This document shows positions 23,709-36,194 of a stretch of DNA of 64,000 nt, one piece after another. Numbering within the stretch: position 1 is the first letter of the stretch; each line of letters begins with the position of its first letter. The notes below the pieces were generated by a model, which was given only the letters and a program-made list of their open reading frames with translations, ran no database searches and was not told where the DNA came from. The DNA lies in the NCBI GenBank assembly GCA_963693365.1, contig CAVNZM010000011.1, positions 5,270,001 through 5,334,000 on the forward strand. The letters are read 5' to 3'. Both the position numbers and the translations under genes were made by a program. The stretch is from Amoebidium appalachense (Eukaryota > Ichthyosporea).

Positions 23709-23741
23709 TCGTGTGTCGCATGTGTGTGTGGTGTGTGGTGT

Positions 23742-23790
<49 letters not shown>

Positions 23791-23845
23791 GTGTGGTAAG
23801 TGAGTGTGTGTGTGCGTGTCTCTCTCCCTCTCTCTCTCTCTCTCC

Positions 23846-23886
<41 letters not shown>

Positions 23887-23985
23887 TGTGTGTGTTTGTG
23901 TGCGCGCGTGGTTTGTGTGTTTATGTGTGCAAATTTGTGCGTGGGCTCACGCGCATGCTTGTTCAATGACGTGTGTTGCTTCGCA
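22839..23985. repeat. G-run and TG-microsatellite block
   Basis: G runs lie near 22851-22868, 23020-23038 and 23298-23312. TG arrays lie at about 23129-23228, 23685-23785 and 23850-23900. No gene is supported. Confidence 0.8.
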
Positions 23986-26796
23986 GAATTAGCATTCGCA
24001 CACGTGTCACTGCTCATTATTAATTAATCTCCATAAATGCAAGGCTTAAGCACATCTGCGTGTGTCTTTCCGGGTTGGCAAGACGAGTCTTCGTTCATAC
24101 ACACGGTTCTCAATCAATCGGGGAGAATTTGAAGAAAGTATGGTGAGATACGTTTTACGTGCATGGAAATGTTCCTTTACCGTGAACTTATCTATCACAA
24201 ATTATTTTTTAACATGAGGTCGGGCGTGTATAGTGTGATCCCTACTAGCGAGGCTGTAGCTGGGGCAAAAAACCCTGGGCTATGATGTGCACTAGCAGTT
24301 AGATTGGTAATATTGTGTTAGCTCTTAGCTGATTGCATCATTAGCACGCTAGCTAGGGTATACAGTCGGTTTCAGTGTGTGACATCATGCCGTGCCTAGG
24401 GCCTGTGAAGGGGTATGGTGGCCTCCACGGTTTTCTCTCTTTTCTTCTTTTCGCATCTTCCTTCTCTCCCTTCACAAGGCTTTAATGCAAGTTTCCACAC
24501 TATCTATACAGAGGGCATATTGGAAGGTTTCTGACAACCAAAACTCAGAGAAAAAACTTTTATTATGGCATTTGGCAACTTTCACTCCGCGAATATAGAA
24601 AAGAGACACACGACAGATTAAAAAACACGTCTTTGTTTTAAACCCTGTTATAACCTCACAATACTACTGGATGGTGCCATACACCCAGGTGTTCCACCGA
24701 TCACTCGAGTTTGACACTGTTCCGGTGTTCCATTGCCAGATCTATCTCCAAGGCATCTTTCCCCTTGATCAAAAGCAGGCCCATGGACCCCTAAGGATTG
24801 ATTTATCACATCATAACAAAGTTATAAAAATGCAGCAATACTTTGTCAACCATCTTTCAATGGCTAAAAATAATATAGCCTATACCACAAAACAATCATT
24901 ATAATACATAGAGCGAGCTAAGCTGCCGCAAGCACTGCTGCATCCACATTTCACAAACCGTGCTCTTGTGTCTGGTGACTTGGGGTTCAATTGGGCATAG
25001 GAGTTTAAAGAGATTCTATTTGTTTTAAAGAAGACGTTGATTGGTGTAGCATTCTGCATGTTAGCTTTTAATGGTATGTGCTTCCCACGTGGTTTTGGCA
25101 TTTCCTATCGAGCCCTGAGAACCCTGCCCCTTGGTGCCTCCAGCCTCGGCTAATTATGATAGGAATTTATTTTCCTGGTTGGCAACCTGATTCATCAAAA
25201 AAAAATATTGGATAGGAAGATATTACTCTTTTTGCTAAAAAATCGGGCCTTTGATGCCATGAGTTTCTGTGTTTGTCAGCAGGCTGCGTACTGTGGCACT
25301 CGTCATGGTGCCTTTGGTCTCCCCGCACCTCTCTCTCGAGAATCCGAATGATGCAATTCGATAACCAAGTTCAACAAGTTATATTATATTTAGACATCCA
25401 TATAGAACAGTCTTTGAAGCACATAACCATAGTTTTATTATTGTAAAAACAAAAACCATACTTAAAATTTATGTGCAAAAATATGACTTCGTATATTTGT
25501 ATCAGATGAATTCATCATTGCGAATAAAATCTCACTTCTCAGTATGCCGTGCATACTTGCATATCTTTCCGTCGAATAAATCCAGTCAAAAGAAAACAAA
25601 ATCTCAAAAAGATTTGTCTCCTCCTGTGCTCTACTAAGTGTTGGGGGATTGATGCCAACGAACCAGGAACCAATCACTATCATTTCTGTTGCCTTCCTCG
25701 CATACTTTCCTTTTATTGGCTGGATGCGCCGTGCGCCTTGAAACGGATGTATGGAAACCTAAAGCAGTAACAGGATTAGAGGATTATTATAAAAAGGTAG
25801 AAATTTTGTGGATTGTAAAGTAAGCATAGCATGTAGTAATATATGATTTAATTATACATATGAATGAATTCTTCCATCTTTTTGACGAGCTTCTTCCCTA
25901 TGCCAGTATGTGACGGATATGTTACAAACCAACACTGGAAAACGGTAGTAAACTTATAAGAGCTTTAGATCTGGGGCAAATGCAGCCGGCTCGTTAACTT
26001 ATTGGGCGCGCCATTTTTCCCGGGTGTGCTTTGCCAGTAACCGGCACCGTCTGCGCACGGTGCGGCCAGTTTCACGTTTGGATACTAGAGGGCTGTGTGT
26101 GTGTGCGTGTGTGTGTGCGTGTGTTTGTGTGACCTTTCTATTGGCTGCTTACCGCGTCTGCTGGAGACTACAGAGAGTTTCCGCATTCGCACCTTGTATC
26201 GGAGCGGCTGCTATTTAGGTCACACAATAATTGAAGTCGTGCGTGTAATCCTGTTTATGTTTTAGTTTGTTGATACAAGCAGGGGCAGCCTGAGTAGTCT
26301 GCTATTTTCGTCTGCACGGCGTTCGTCCAGAAAGCAGCAACATCCATACTACAGCAACACTGATCAAGGTACTATCATCATTCGCATACACTGAGCTTTA
26401 TGTGCTGCTCATGGCGTCAGAGTGGAAGCACGCTCCATTTCCTCCCCTGAAGATGCCGTGCTCACTCAACGAAAACCCCTTATTGACCCACATACTTTTA
26501 AATTATTTAACTTAACACAGATCCGAGCACATCTGCAGCACATGTCTTAGGTAACTTAACCTCATCACTCCAGGGACGCAGCAAGCAGTCTTTGCACCAA
26601 CACCTGTGCCACCTTTATCTTCCCGTCACCGTTAATACCTGCAAGGACTATGATCTATTTGTCTGTATTTTACCACACCATATGCATCATCTTTAAATTC
26701 CTCTGAAACGGCACAGTGCCAACTAACCTTTTCTTCTTTTCTACATTTACGTAACACTCACTTACGGGGGGTTTTTCATCATAGGAATTATCAAAC
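23986..26796. other. Repeat-poor intergenic DNA upstream of the PAQR gene
   Basis: About 2.8 kb of AT-richer, mostly unique sequence with no long homopolymer. Small open frames exist on both strands (for example 24671-24904 plus, 25683-25462 minus) but have no family similarity or splice partner that I recognise. It presumably includes the PAQR promoter. A short GTGTGCGTG tract is at 26093-26130. Confidence 0.4.
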
Positions 26797-27725
26797 ATGC
26801 CCTGCTGCTCGCACACAACCACTGTCGTCGCTGCGACGGCAAACAGCCACCACCACAGGACTAAACCCAGACGCCGACTTGGCGTTAAGGAGGTCCCACC
26901 ACACGCCACACTCCCCCACATCCTGTAAGTGATCCACCGCAAAGTCAATACAAAAACAGGGCCATGCATAAGTGATAGATCCAGTAGTATTGGTTCTCTT
27001 GAGAGGTGATTTGCATGTGCGCGAAGTTCGCCACTTTTGGGGGTTGGTTTCTTGCACGGTGCAGAAAGTACACACTGCGTCACTTCTTGTGATCACAGGT
27101 CGGAAATAATGATCAAAAGCCAGAGTCGCAGTTCTAAGTAGTACTAATTTGTACATCTATTTAGTATATCTAACCAGTACTTCTACATAGTATACGCACA
27201 CGGTATGGCAACTGCACGCTTCGCTGTTCCTGTGCTCTTGCTTTGCATAGTAGGGGAACATAGCACGGTTGTGTTTATAGTACTTTGTGTATGCCAGAAC
27301 GAAAAATATCGTGAGGATGGTATGTCTTTTTCTTTCTTTTTTTTTTGGGGGGAGGGGGAGGGAATCCTTTTTTTCGGTGGTGGTGGTGGTTTGGGGACTG
27401 CGGGGGGTGAGGGGGGATCGTTTCCTTTGTCAGCTGGAGCTCACTGTTTGTTTGTTTTTTTGTTTACAGGCATGGATATCCAAAGCTTGAGTCAACCTGG
27501 GACTGTTTTAAGTCGTTGTTCTGGATTCACAACGAGGTAAGGGCACAGTGCGCGGGAACCATAAGGGGCTAAAATACATGGATTTGGGTTGGTGGGGAGA
27601 ATGGCCACTGCGAGTTGATATGCGCAGTGGGCTAGAACAGATACCATTGAGATGTCATTTCAAAAAAAAAATTCGGCTGAGGAAAGGGGTTCCTTTCTTT
27701 TTTTTTCCCCCTGTCAGTGTGTATG

Positions 27726-27756
<31 letters not shown>

Positions 27757-28081
27757 TTGAACGGGGGGAGGGGAGGGGAGGGGGGGGGGGGGGGGGTTGA
27801 TGATGGAACAACGGTGTTGCTGGAGCAGGTGATGGAAGGAATATCAGACTAGGCCTGGTTGTGGGTGCGGGCAAGCGTTATTATTGTAGCTTTTTTTAGC
27901 TTTTGGGGGGAATGCATGAAAAACAAAACTTCTATGCACACACGATTTTCCATTTAAGGTGATGGTAATCATACGGCTCTTCGTTTTTGCTTGAATCACA
28001 TGCCCGTGATTTACAGATATTGGTAAAGGGGGTTTTGTACCGGTGTACCTGTGCTTGGTGGAAGGAGCTGGTGGGGGAGGA

Positions 28082-28117
<36 letters not shown>

Positions 28118-28177
28118 AAACACAGTATGCTATGGACACGTGTGTTCAACCCCCCCCCCCCCCCTCCCCACACCAAA

Positions 28178-28208
<31 letters not shown>

Positions 28209-29200
28209 GGAAAAAGAAAAAAAGAAAAAGAAAAAAAAACGGTATATGGAGAGAAAGGCCACAAACGAGACAGGTGCTGGGGTGCAGTGCAATCTCTGTA
28301 TGCACGAACAGACGTAACGACACACACACACACACACACACACACACCGTAGTGACTGCTGGGTGTCCTTTTCAGACTGTCAACCAGTGGACTCATCTGA
28401 TTGGATTCTGCATGATGGTCTATCTCCTATTCCTTACCGGTAGGTCACGTGCCCACCTAGTTTGTTATAATTAATTAACCAATAGTTTTTTTTTGGGGGG
28501 GGGGGGCCAAATGTGTGTGCATCTGAAACTGTTGTCAGGGCTGGTCGGGTTTTGTCTTTTCAGGGAGTGGCTGTCCAGATGTGGGTGTGTGGGTGTTTTT
28601 CTTTCTTTCTTTCTTTCTTTCTTTCTTTTTTTTTTCTTTGTGGGTGGGTGTGGGCGTGTGGGCGTGTGGGCGTGTGGGCGTGTGCGCAGGCGCTGTTACG
28701 GGGTGGGTGGTTGTTGGTGTCTATACACTCGATGTGTATATCAGATAGTAAGACCGATATTGGTGCAAAATCAGATATGGAAGATTGCAAGATTGAAGGA
28801 ACTTTAGATGGTGATGACACGACTTGCTGCGGTGATCACGAGTGTATAAGACGACATACCTGAAAAATGATACGATACGGCATAGATAGACCAGGTTTTT
28901 AGAAAATATCGGTCAGCATGGTGTACATGCTGAGATCAGAATATAGAACCAAAAAACATAAGTGAATATAGTAGTTGCCTATATGCTGAGATCAGAAAAT
29001 AGAATCCAAAAACATGTGAATATAGTAGTTGCATATATGCTGAGGTGAGAACATAGAACCAAAAAACATAAGTGAATATAGTAGTTGCATATATGCTAAA
29101 GTCAGAACATAGAACCAAAGAACGTGAGTGTATACTTCCTTGCATACATTCCGAGCTCAGACCTCTAGAAGATTTGTATGAGTTCGGAAGGGGCAAAAAA

Positions 29201-29232
<32 letters not shown>

Positions 29233-29601
29233 AAGAAGAAGAAAAACTTGTGTGACATTTGATGTGTGTCGGTTGGTTTTGCAGGCAAGGAAATCAGATT
29301 TATGTGAAACAAAATTTGAGGATATTCAAATATCAAGAGATGTAAATTTGACGTTTATTTGGGTGGTTGTCGCAGGCGAGGAGATGTCCCTCAAGGCGCA
29401 CCCGATCGAGGACCGCGCGGCCTTCCTCACTTTCTTTGTGTGCACGTGCACATGTTTTCTTCTCAGCACATTCTACCACACATTCAAGTGCTACACCTAC
29501 GCCGTTTACCGCGTGGTTTGTATCCCTGTTTCACCCTGTCTTTTCATTCTTGTCATGTGTTTTCTTCTTCTTCTTCTTTTTTTTCTTTTTTTCTTTTTCC
29601 T

Positions 29602-29640
<39 letters not shown>

Positions 29641-30632
29641 TCCACGGTCTGTTTGTAGTTGTCATTGAATGTGGTACGAGCGGGGTGTGCATCATAAAAG
29701 AGCAAGTGTGCTTCACTTGCGTTGGGATGGGGGTCTGTTAAGCTGTTTCTTTGTAAATAGAAGGAGACGTTGGTGTGGGTGTGTGGGTGTGTATGAGGAA
29801 TAAGGATGTGTGGGAAGGTCGGGGTTGGGGGCGGGGTTGGGGGGGGGGGGGGGGGAGGGGAGGGGGATAAGGGAGAGGGAGAGGGAGAGGGAGAGGGAGA
29901 GGGAGAGGAGAGGAGAGGAGGGGTGGTGTGTGTGGGGGGGGGGGGGGGGGGGGGGGGGGGATTTGTTAAGAGCATGTATAAATTTAGCTATATCATAAAC
30001 CAGACTCTGAGTTTAGTATGCAGATAGGAAGACTGCCGATGAGATATGGTGGTTGGGGTGTACTGACAGTGTATGCGTGTATGCGTGTGTTCTGTGTATG
30101 TGCGTGTGTGTGTGTGTGTGTGTGCGTGCGTGCGTGTGCGGGTGTGTGTGTGTGCAGGCGGTGACCATGGACTACATGGGTATTTTTGTGATGATCTGCG
30201 GCTCCTTTATCTCCGGTCTGCACTTTGAGTTCTACTGCACCCCTGGCGTATGTTCCCCCCCCCCCCCCCTCCCCCCCCCCCTTTTCCCTCCCCCAACCCC
30301 ACCCCGCCCCCACCCCAACCCCAGGGAAAAGTCCAAGAGGCCATGAATCAAAAGCACATACACGTCCGCACATACACACAATCTCTTCATCATCACTGTT
30401 ATCCCCCCCCCTCCCTCTACCCCCGCGGCCATTTCCGGCCACGAGGTTCGGACTTGTTCTTTTCATTAACCGTTACTTGGCACAGCGCGCTGGCCGGTAC
30501 CTAGATAAGAATCAGCAGCAGCAACACATTACAATGCCGCAAACTTACATGAAACTCTTACTTCCCGAACACACACATGCATGCATGCACACGTAGGCGC
30601 ACGCGCACAGGCATACACACACACACACGCAT

Positions 30633-30678
<46 letters not shown>

Positions 30679-30956
30679 ACAGTGGCGCACTGTGTACCAG
30701 GTCGGCATCACCATCATGTGCATTGCCGGCATGGTGCTTGCCTTCATGCCAATGTTTGACAGCCCATCGGTAGGTGCCCACATATATCTGTAGTACCTGC
30801 ACATACGTGCTGGTACCGACCTTTCAACCCCCTCCCCATTTATCACTCCCCTTTGCGGACGTAGACACATACACACAACACATTCAGATACACACACATG
30901 CACATAAACACAGAATTCACGAACACCACATATACACACCACACATTCAGACACAC

Positions 30957-30987
<31 letters not shown>

Positions 30988-31269
30988 TACTGGCACACAA
31001 CTCACACACACACACCCGACCAACCTCTGATCCATGTGCTGCACCGTATTGTGCAATCTACACTGTGCCTTACTTTGCCCCCCCCCCCCCTCCAAAAAAA
31101 AAATCCGATTTTGTTGCTTACTTCGTGTATGTGCCCTCTCTGCGTCTCCCCCCTCCCCCCCCCCCCCCCCCCCTCTCTCTCTCTCTCTCGCGCTCTTTCT
31201 CTCTCTCTCTCTCTCTCTTAATACACGCACAGATGTGTGTGGGTGGGTGTGTGTGTGTACACACCCACA

Positions 31270-31303
<34 letters not shown>

Positions 31304-31481
31304 TCTGTGCAAGACCGGCTTTTCTATTTCCGTCGTGCATGTGTTTTTCGTACTCTATCCCCCCTGCTTATTATACATACTCTTTATGTATGGTTTGCAT
31401 TCTGCATCGTGTTTTCCGTTGTTCTTGTGTACTTCGTACTTTATGACGCACTCAAACCCCCCTCCCCCTCCCCCCACCCCC

Positions 31482-31522
<41 letters not shown>

Positions 31523-31961
31523 ACACACACATACATCCTAGTTCCGTTCTAACCTGTGTGGTGGGGGGCATGCAGTGCAGCAAGCTTCGTGTGGGCTCGT
31601 ACTTTGCCATTGTCGGCTCAGCCCTCGTCCCATTGGTCCACGTCATGATTGGCTTTGGGGGTATGCAGCAAACTCACCCCTCTTATTCTTTACCCCCCTC
31701 TCCCCACGCCTCCCCTCCCCTTTGCACACTTACCCACCTATCTGCCTCTCCTCCGTTATCCATATCCTTTGTGCATGCTTCGCAAAAATAATCTTTCTGT
31801 TGTCAGTCACATGTGTGTACTTGCATTCTGTGGCGGATTATTTCTGCCCCATTCTGCTCCCGCCTCTCCGCTTCCCCCTTTATTTGTTACCTCTTTTTTG
31901 CACAATCACATGGTGTTGTCCGTCGCGATAGTGTAATTGCTGCTCTGTACTGTAATGTAAG

Positions 31962-32005
<44 letters not shown>

Positions 32006-32578
32006 ACAAACAAACAAACAAACAAACAAAAATAAAAATAAAAAAAATCAACCCCTAACCCCCTTATCCCCTTTGCGCTATAGGCTATTGACCTTTCCTT
32101 CATGCTGTGAACACATTCTTGCCCCCCCCCCCTCCCCCCACATCTTCACCGTTCTGCTCACCTTGCTTGCATAAGCAACCCTGCTCGTCTTTGATCAAGA
32201 CGGGTTGACCCACCCAAGTTCAGTTGATGCTGCTGTTTGAGTTGGAGCGTCGTATATACGCGGGCTAAGGGGTCGAAACTCAGACGCAATTGATGACTTG
32301 GGCCCTCCCTGAGGATGGGCTCTGCTTATGACGCATACTGTGCGCATGGCTGATGTTGCATACTTGAATGTTTGCCTTTGCATGTGTCCTGCACCATGCT
32401 TCTCATCGTGTATGCGTACTTTGTACTGTGTTCCGCATTCAAACCCCCCTCCCCCCCCCTCCCAAAAAAAATAATAAATAAAATAAAATAAAATAAAATC
32501 CAACCCCTAACCCCCTTATCCCCCTTGCGCTAAAAAGGCTTTTAATCTCTCCTTCATGCTGTGAACACAATCTTGACC

Positions 32579-32633
<55 letters not shown>

Positions 32634-33802
32634 CCCGCCCCCGGCCCCCCGCCCTCCCGGATCCCCCTCTCCTCCTGCTCCTCTTCCCTCTCTTTGTGAT
32701 TGGGATGTGTCTCTCTGTACGTTGCTCTGTTCCAAGTCCATTTTGGGAATTTGCCCGACTCATGAACCCCCCCCCCCCCCCCCCCTCCCTCTCGGTCCCC
32801 CCAGTTGAACGCATTCTCAAGTGGGGTGCCCTCCTTCTTCTGTACGCCTGCGGTGCCGTTGCCTATATGACTAAGTTCCCTGAGAGCGTCTTCCCCGGCA
32901 AGTTTGACATTTGGGTAATGGTTCCCCCCCTCTATTTAGAAGATTGTGATTTCGGTCTATATCCCAAGACCAGCCTTCAACTCAACCCTGCCGGTTCCTC
33001 CCCCTCTGTCCCCTACCTCGACTTGCATATCACCTGCACTAATCACGGCATTCACACAACCATCTACAACAAGCTCGACACACCCACGTTCAATACACTA
33101 GACATCGTTCGTTTCCCACATCACGACTCATTCATCTCCCGCACTGCAAAATACGGCATCATGACAAGTCAAATGCATAGCTACCAGCGCAAATGCTCCA
33201 CACTTGCTGCATTCACCACATGCACTGCACGACTTGCTAAAACATTGCTTAACAAAGGCTACTCGTTTAGACTCTTGCACCACAAAATGCACAGCTTTCT
33301 CGCCACACACCCGCACATATACCGTGGCGTTCACTCCTCTCACATACTCTCCATCATCACTAAAAAGATCAACACTCCCTAGTCCCCCACTCTATCCCGG
33401 TTCCCCCCCCCCCCCCCCCCCCCTCCCCCCCCCCCCCTACCAGCCCCTACCACCTCCCCCCCCCCCCCCCTCCCCCCCCCCCTCCCCTCTCTCTCTCCCT
33501 CTCTCTCTCCCTCTCCCTCTCTCTCCCTCCCTCTCTCTCTCTCTGTCTCCCTCTCTCGCTCTCTTTCGTTCTCTCTCGTTCTCTCCCTCCCTCTCTCTCT
33601 CTCTCCCTCTCCCCCTCTCTCCCCCTCTCCCCCCCCTCTTCCCCTCCCCCCCCCCCCCCCCCCCCCCCCCCCTCTCTCTCTCCCCCCGCTCCTTTTCCCA
33701 AACAATTCCCCCGCCGTTCTTCTTTCTCAGCCGGCTAGGTTTTTTGGGTTGCCTGGTAAGTTTTGAAATGGAGGTCTCGTCTCTGATCTGTCCACCACAG
33801 GT

Positions 33803-33847
<45 letters not shown>

Positions 33848-33878
33848 CTCCCTCCCTCCCTCCCCTCCCTTCCCTCCC

Positions 33879-33916
<38 letters not shown>

Positions 33917-34440
33917 CCCCTTCTCCTCCCCCCCCCCCCCCCCCCCCCCCCCCCTTCCCCTCCCTACCTTCTTTTTCCCCCCCTTCCCCCCCCCCCCCCC
34001 CCTGGCCAAACCCTGTATACACTCTTCTCATCAGCAGGTCTCTAACCCACTCTGCAGAACGTTTTACGCATTTCTCCCCTCGGAGAACTTGGTCGTTGGT
34101 GCGTTTTTGTCTGACATCTAACGACTCTGCAGGGTCCCCTGAGACTACTGACACTCTAACATTCCCTCCCCTCTCTTACTTCCCCCCCCCCCCTCCCCCT
34201 TTCCCTCCTCCTTCCCCTCCCATTTTCTCTGCACACCCAACAGGTCTTAACCAGATCTGCACATCGTTAGTCACAATCTTCTCACATATATGAGAGAATG
34301 ATCGTATTGGTACGATTTGTCTAATATCTGACGATTCTGCAGCATCCCTAAGACCCCCCTCCCCCTCCCCTCCCCCCTCCCCCCCCCCCCCCCCCCACCT
34401 TCTCTCTCTCTCTCTCTCTCCCTCTCTCCCTCTCTCCCCC

Positions 34441-34533
<93 letters not shown>

Positions 34534-34625
34534 TTCCTCCTTTTTTTTTTTTTTTTTTTTTTTGGCGCCTGTTGTTTTGCTTGTCATTTGTTGTTCTGGT
34601 TGATTACCTGTAATCTTCGCTTATT

Positions 34626-34660
<35 letters not shown>

Positions 34661-35598
34661 TGTGCGGGGTTGCACATACCGGTGTCTACTTTTCTTCTTA
34701 CTGTTTTTCTCTCCACACACTTCATCTGTCCACTTCTGCATACCCCCTTTCATAGCTATAGACACACTTCACACATTGCGTTACGCGCACGCATGCACAC
34801 ACCGCTCTGTTGGCGACAGCTCCCTTGGAACCCATGCGGCATGTTACCCGCCGGCGTAACATAACTCGGACTATCGGTTTGGCTTTTTTCAAGCCCAAAG
34901 CAATGGGTGATACCATATTTCCGGCTGACATCCGGGGGCATAGCTTTCCGTTCGAAGACGATAAAGTTCCGCCCTAGTAAGCGTGTTACTACCCTGCGGC
35001 GTGGGTCAAATCTCATATTTTCCCCTCTGATTACGAATTCTGTGGCCTTCGGGACTTAATTCTTTTCAGCTGGTGTAGTATGTTAGCCAGGGAAGTATCG
35101 ACTTAGGTATCGACGGGGGAGCTTCCTAGAAGCCCCGTCTCCTGAGTTCCTATCTATATTTTTCTTGCTTCTGCTTACTGCTGCAACTTTAACCCCCGGC
35201 CTTTCCCACTGCCCTTGCCTGCATAAGCAACCCTGCTCGTCTCTGATCAAGACGGGTGACCTACTCATGTTCAAGTGAAACAGTATCTGAGTTGGGTTTC
35301 GTTAACGAGGGGAATAGGTCGAAACTCGGGTACTGTGGATGACGTGGGCCCCCCCTGAGGATGGGCTCTGCTTATTATGCATACTCTTTATGTATGGCTT
35401 GCATTCTGCATCGTGTTATCCGTTTGTTCTTGTGTACTTCGTACTTTTTGACGCATTCAAAACCCCCCCCCCCCCCCCCCCCCCCCCCTTCCCCTCCCCT
35501 CCTTGATAAACCTCTGCTTATGGTTATGATACAAAGTGCTTTTGTATGTTCTTTGCACTTTGCTCGTCATGAATGTGTACTTCGTACTTAATAACACA

Positions 35599-35642
<44 letters not shown>

Positions 35643-35826
35643 TTAACCCCACCCCCCACCCCCACCCCCACCCCACCCCCCGGGCCATCCCCCCGTCCGT
35701 CTTCCCCTGAGCGAGCACACACACAGATCCTCTTGCCTGTATATAAAGACCAAAGTACCATCCCGTCCAGTCCCCGTGAGCCCCCCCCCCCCTCCCCCCC
35801 CCCCCCCCCCCCCCCCTCCTTTCTTC

Positions 35827-35881
<55 letters not shown>

Positions 35882-36019
35882 ATACAAACACACACAGGGA
35901 CATCTCTGATTTAGCCTGTCTAACGTGCTACTCCGTTCATTCATTCGCTTTGCATTCTCCTTCCCTTTCTTTTTCCTACCTCTAATATAGTTCTTGTGTG
36001 CTTGTTTGTGTCTGTGTGT

Positions 36020-36084
<65 letters not shown>

Positions 36085-36159
36085 CTTGGGGAGGGGAGGG
36101 GAGGCCTGTTGCTCGTTTTACCCACCCTCTTCCCATACCTCCCCACCCTCACCCTTATC

Positions 36160-36194
<35 letters not shown>

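Larger units (their letters stand above)
32927..35488 (+). mobile_element. 5'-truncated retroelement, copy 2, inside PAQR intron 8
   Basis: Collinear and closely similar, in opposite orientation, to the copy at 2705-4806. It starts with the reverse-transcriptase end (CCTCTATTTAGAAGATTGTG) only 13 bases after the exon 8 donor. It then has long blocks of C, CT and T, the segment containing CTCACATATATGAGAGA, a TG array (34630-34657) and about 550 bases of unique sequence, and ends with the poly(C)-tailed module. This copy carries about 230 bases (34760-35035) absent from copy 1 between CACTTCACACA and GAATTCTGTGGCC. Confidence 0.75.

Noticed and set aside
26670-27156. Minus-strand frames opposite PAQR exon 1
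   Set aside because: They overlap the supported plus-strand exon and show no similarity to a known protein.
27205-27306. Exon ending GAGGATG before GTATGTC as PAQR exon 1
   Set aside because: No open frame with the phase-2 end needed by exon 2 exists there. The 26797-26924 exon gives the right phase, an ATG and a GTAAGT donor.
32561-33382. A single open frame joining PAQR exon 8 to the RT fragment
   Set aside because: Splice sites at 32805 and 32914 and the match to PAQR end exactly at GKFDIW, with the chain resuming at 36228. The fusion frame is read-through of a donor into an inserted element.
35221-35488. Hammerhead ribozyme in the retroelement tail (expected in some Penelope-like elements)
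   Set aside because: CTGATCA and CGAAAC words are present, but the conserved CTGANGA core with a correctly placed GAAA and closing stems could not be formed.
2705-35488. Interpretation of the two retroelement copies as terminal inverted repeats of one 32-kb element
   Set aside because: They are 5'-truncated retroelement copies with different truncation points, and the DNA between them contains ordinary host genes.
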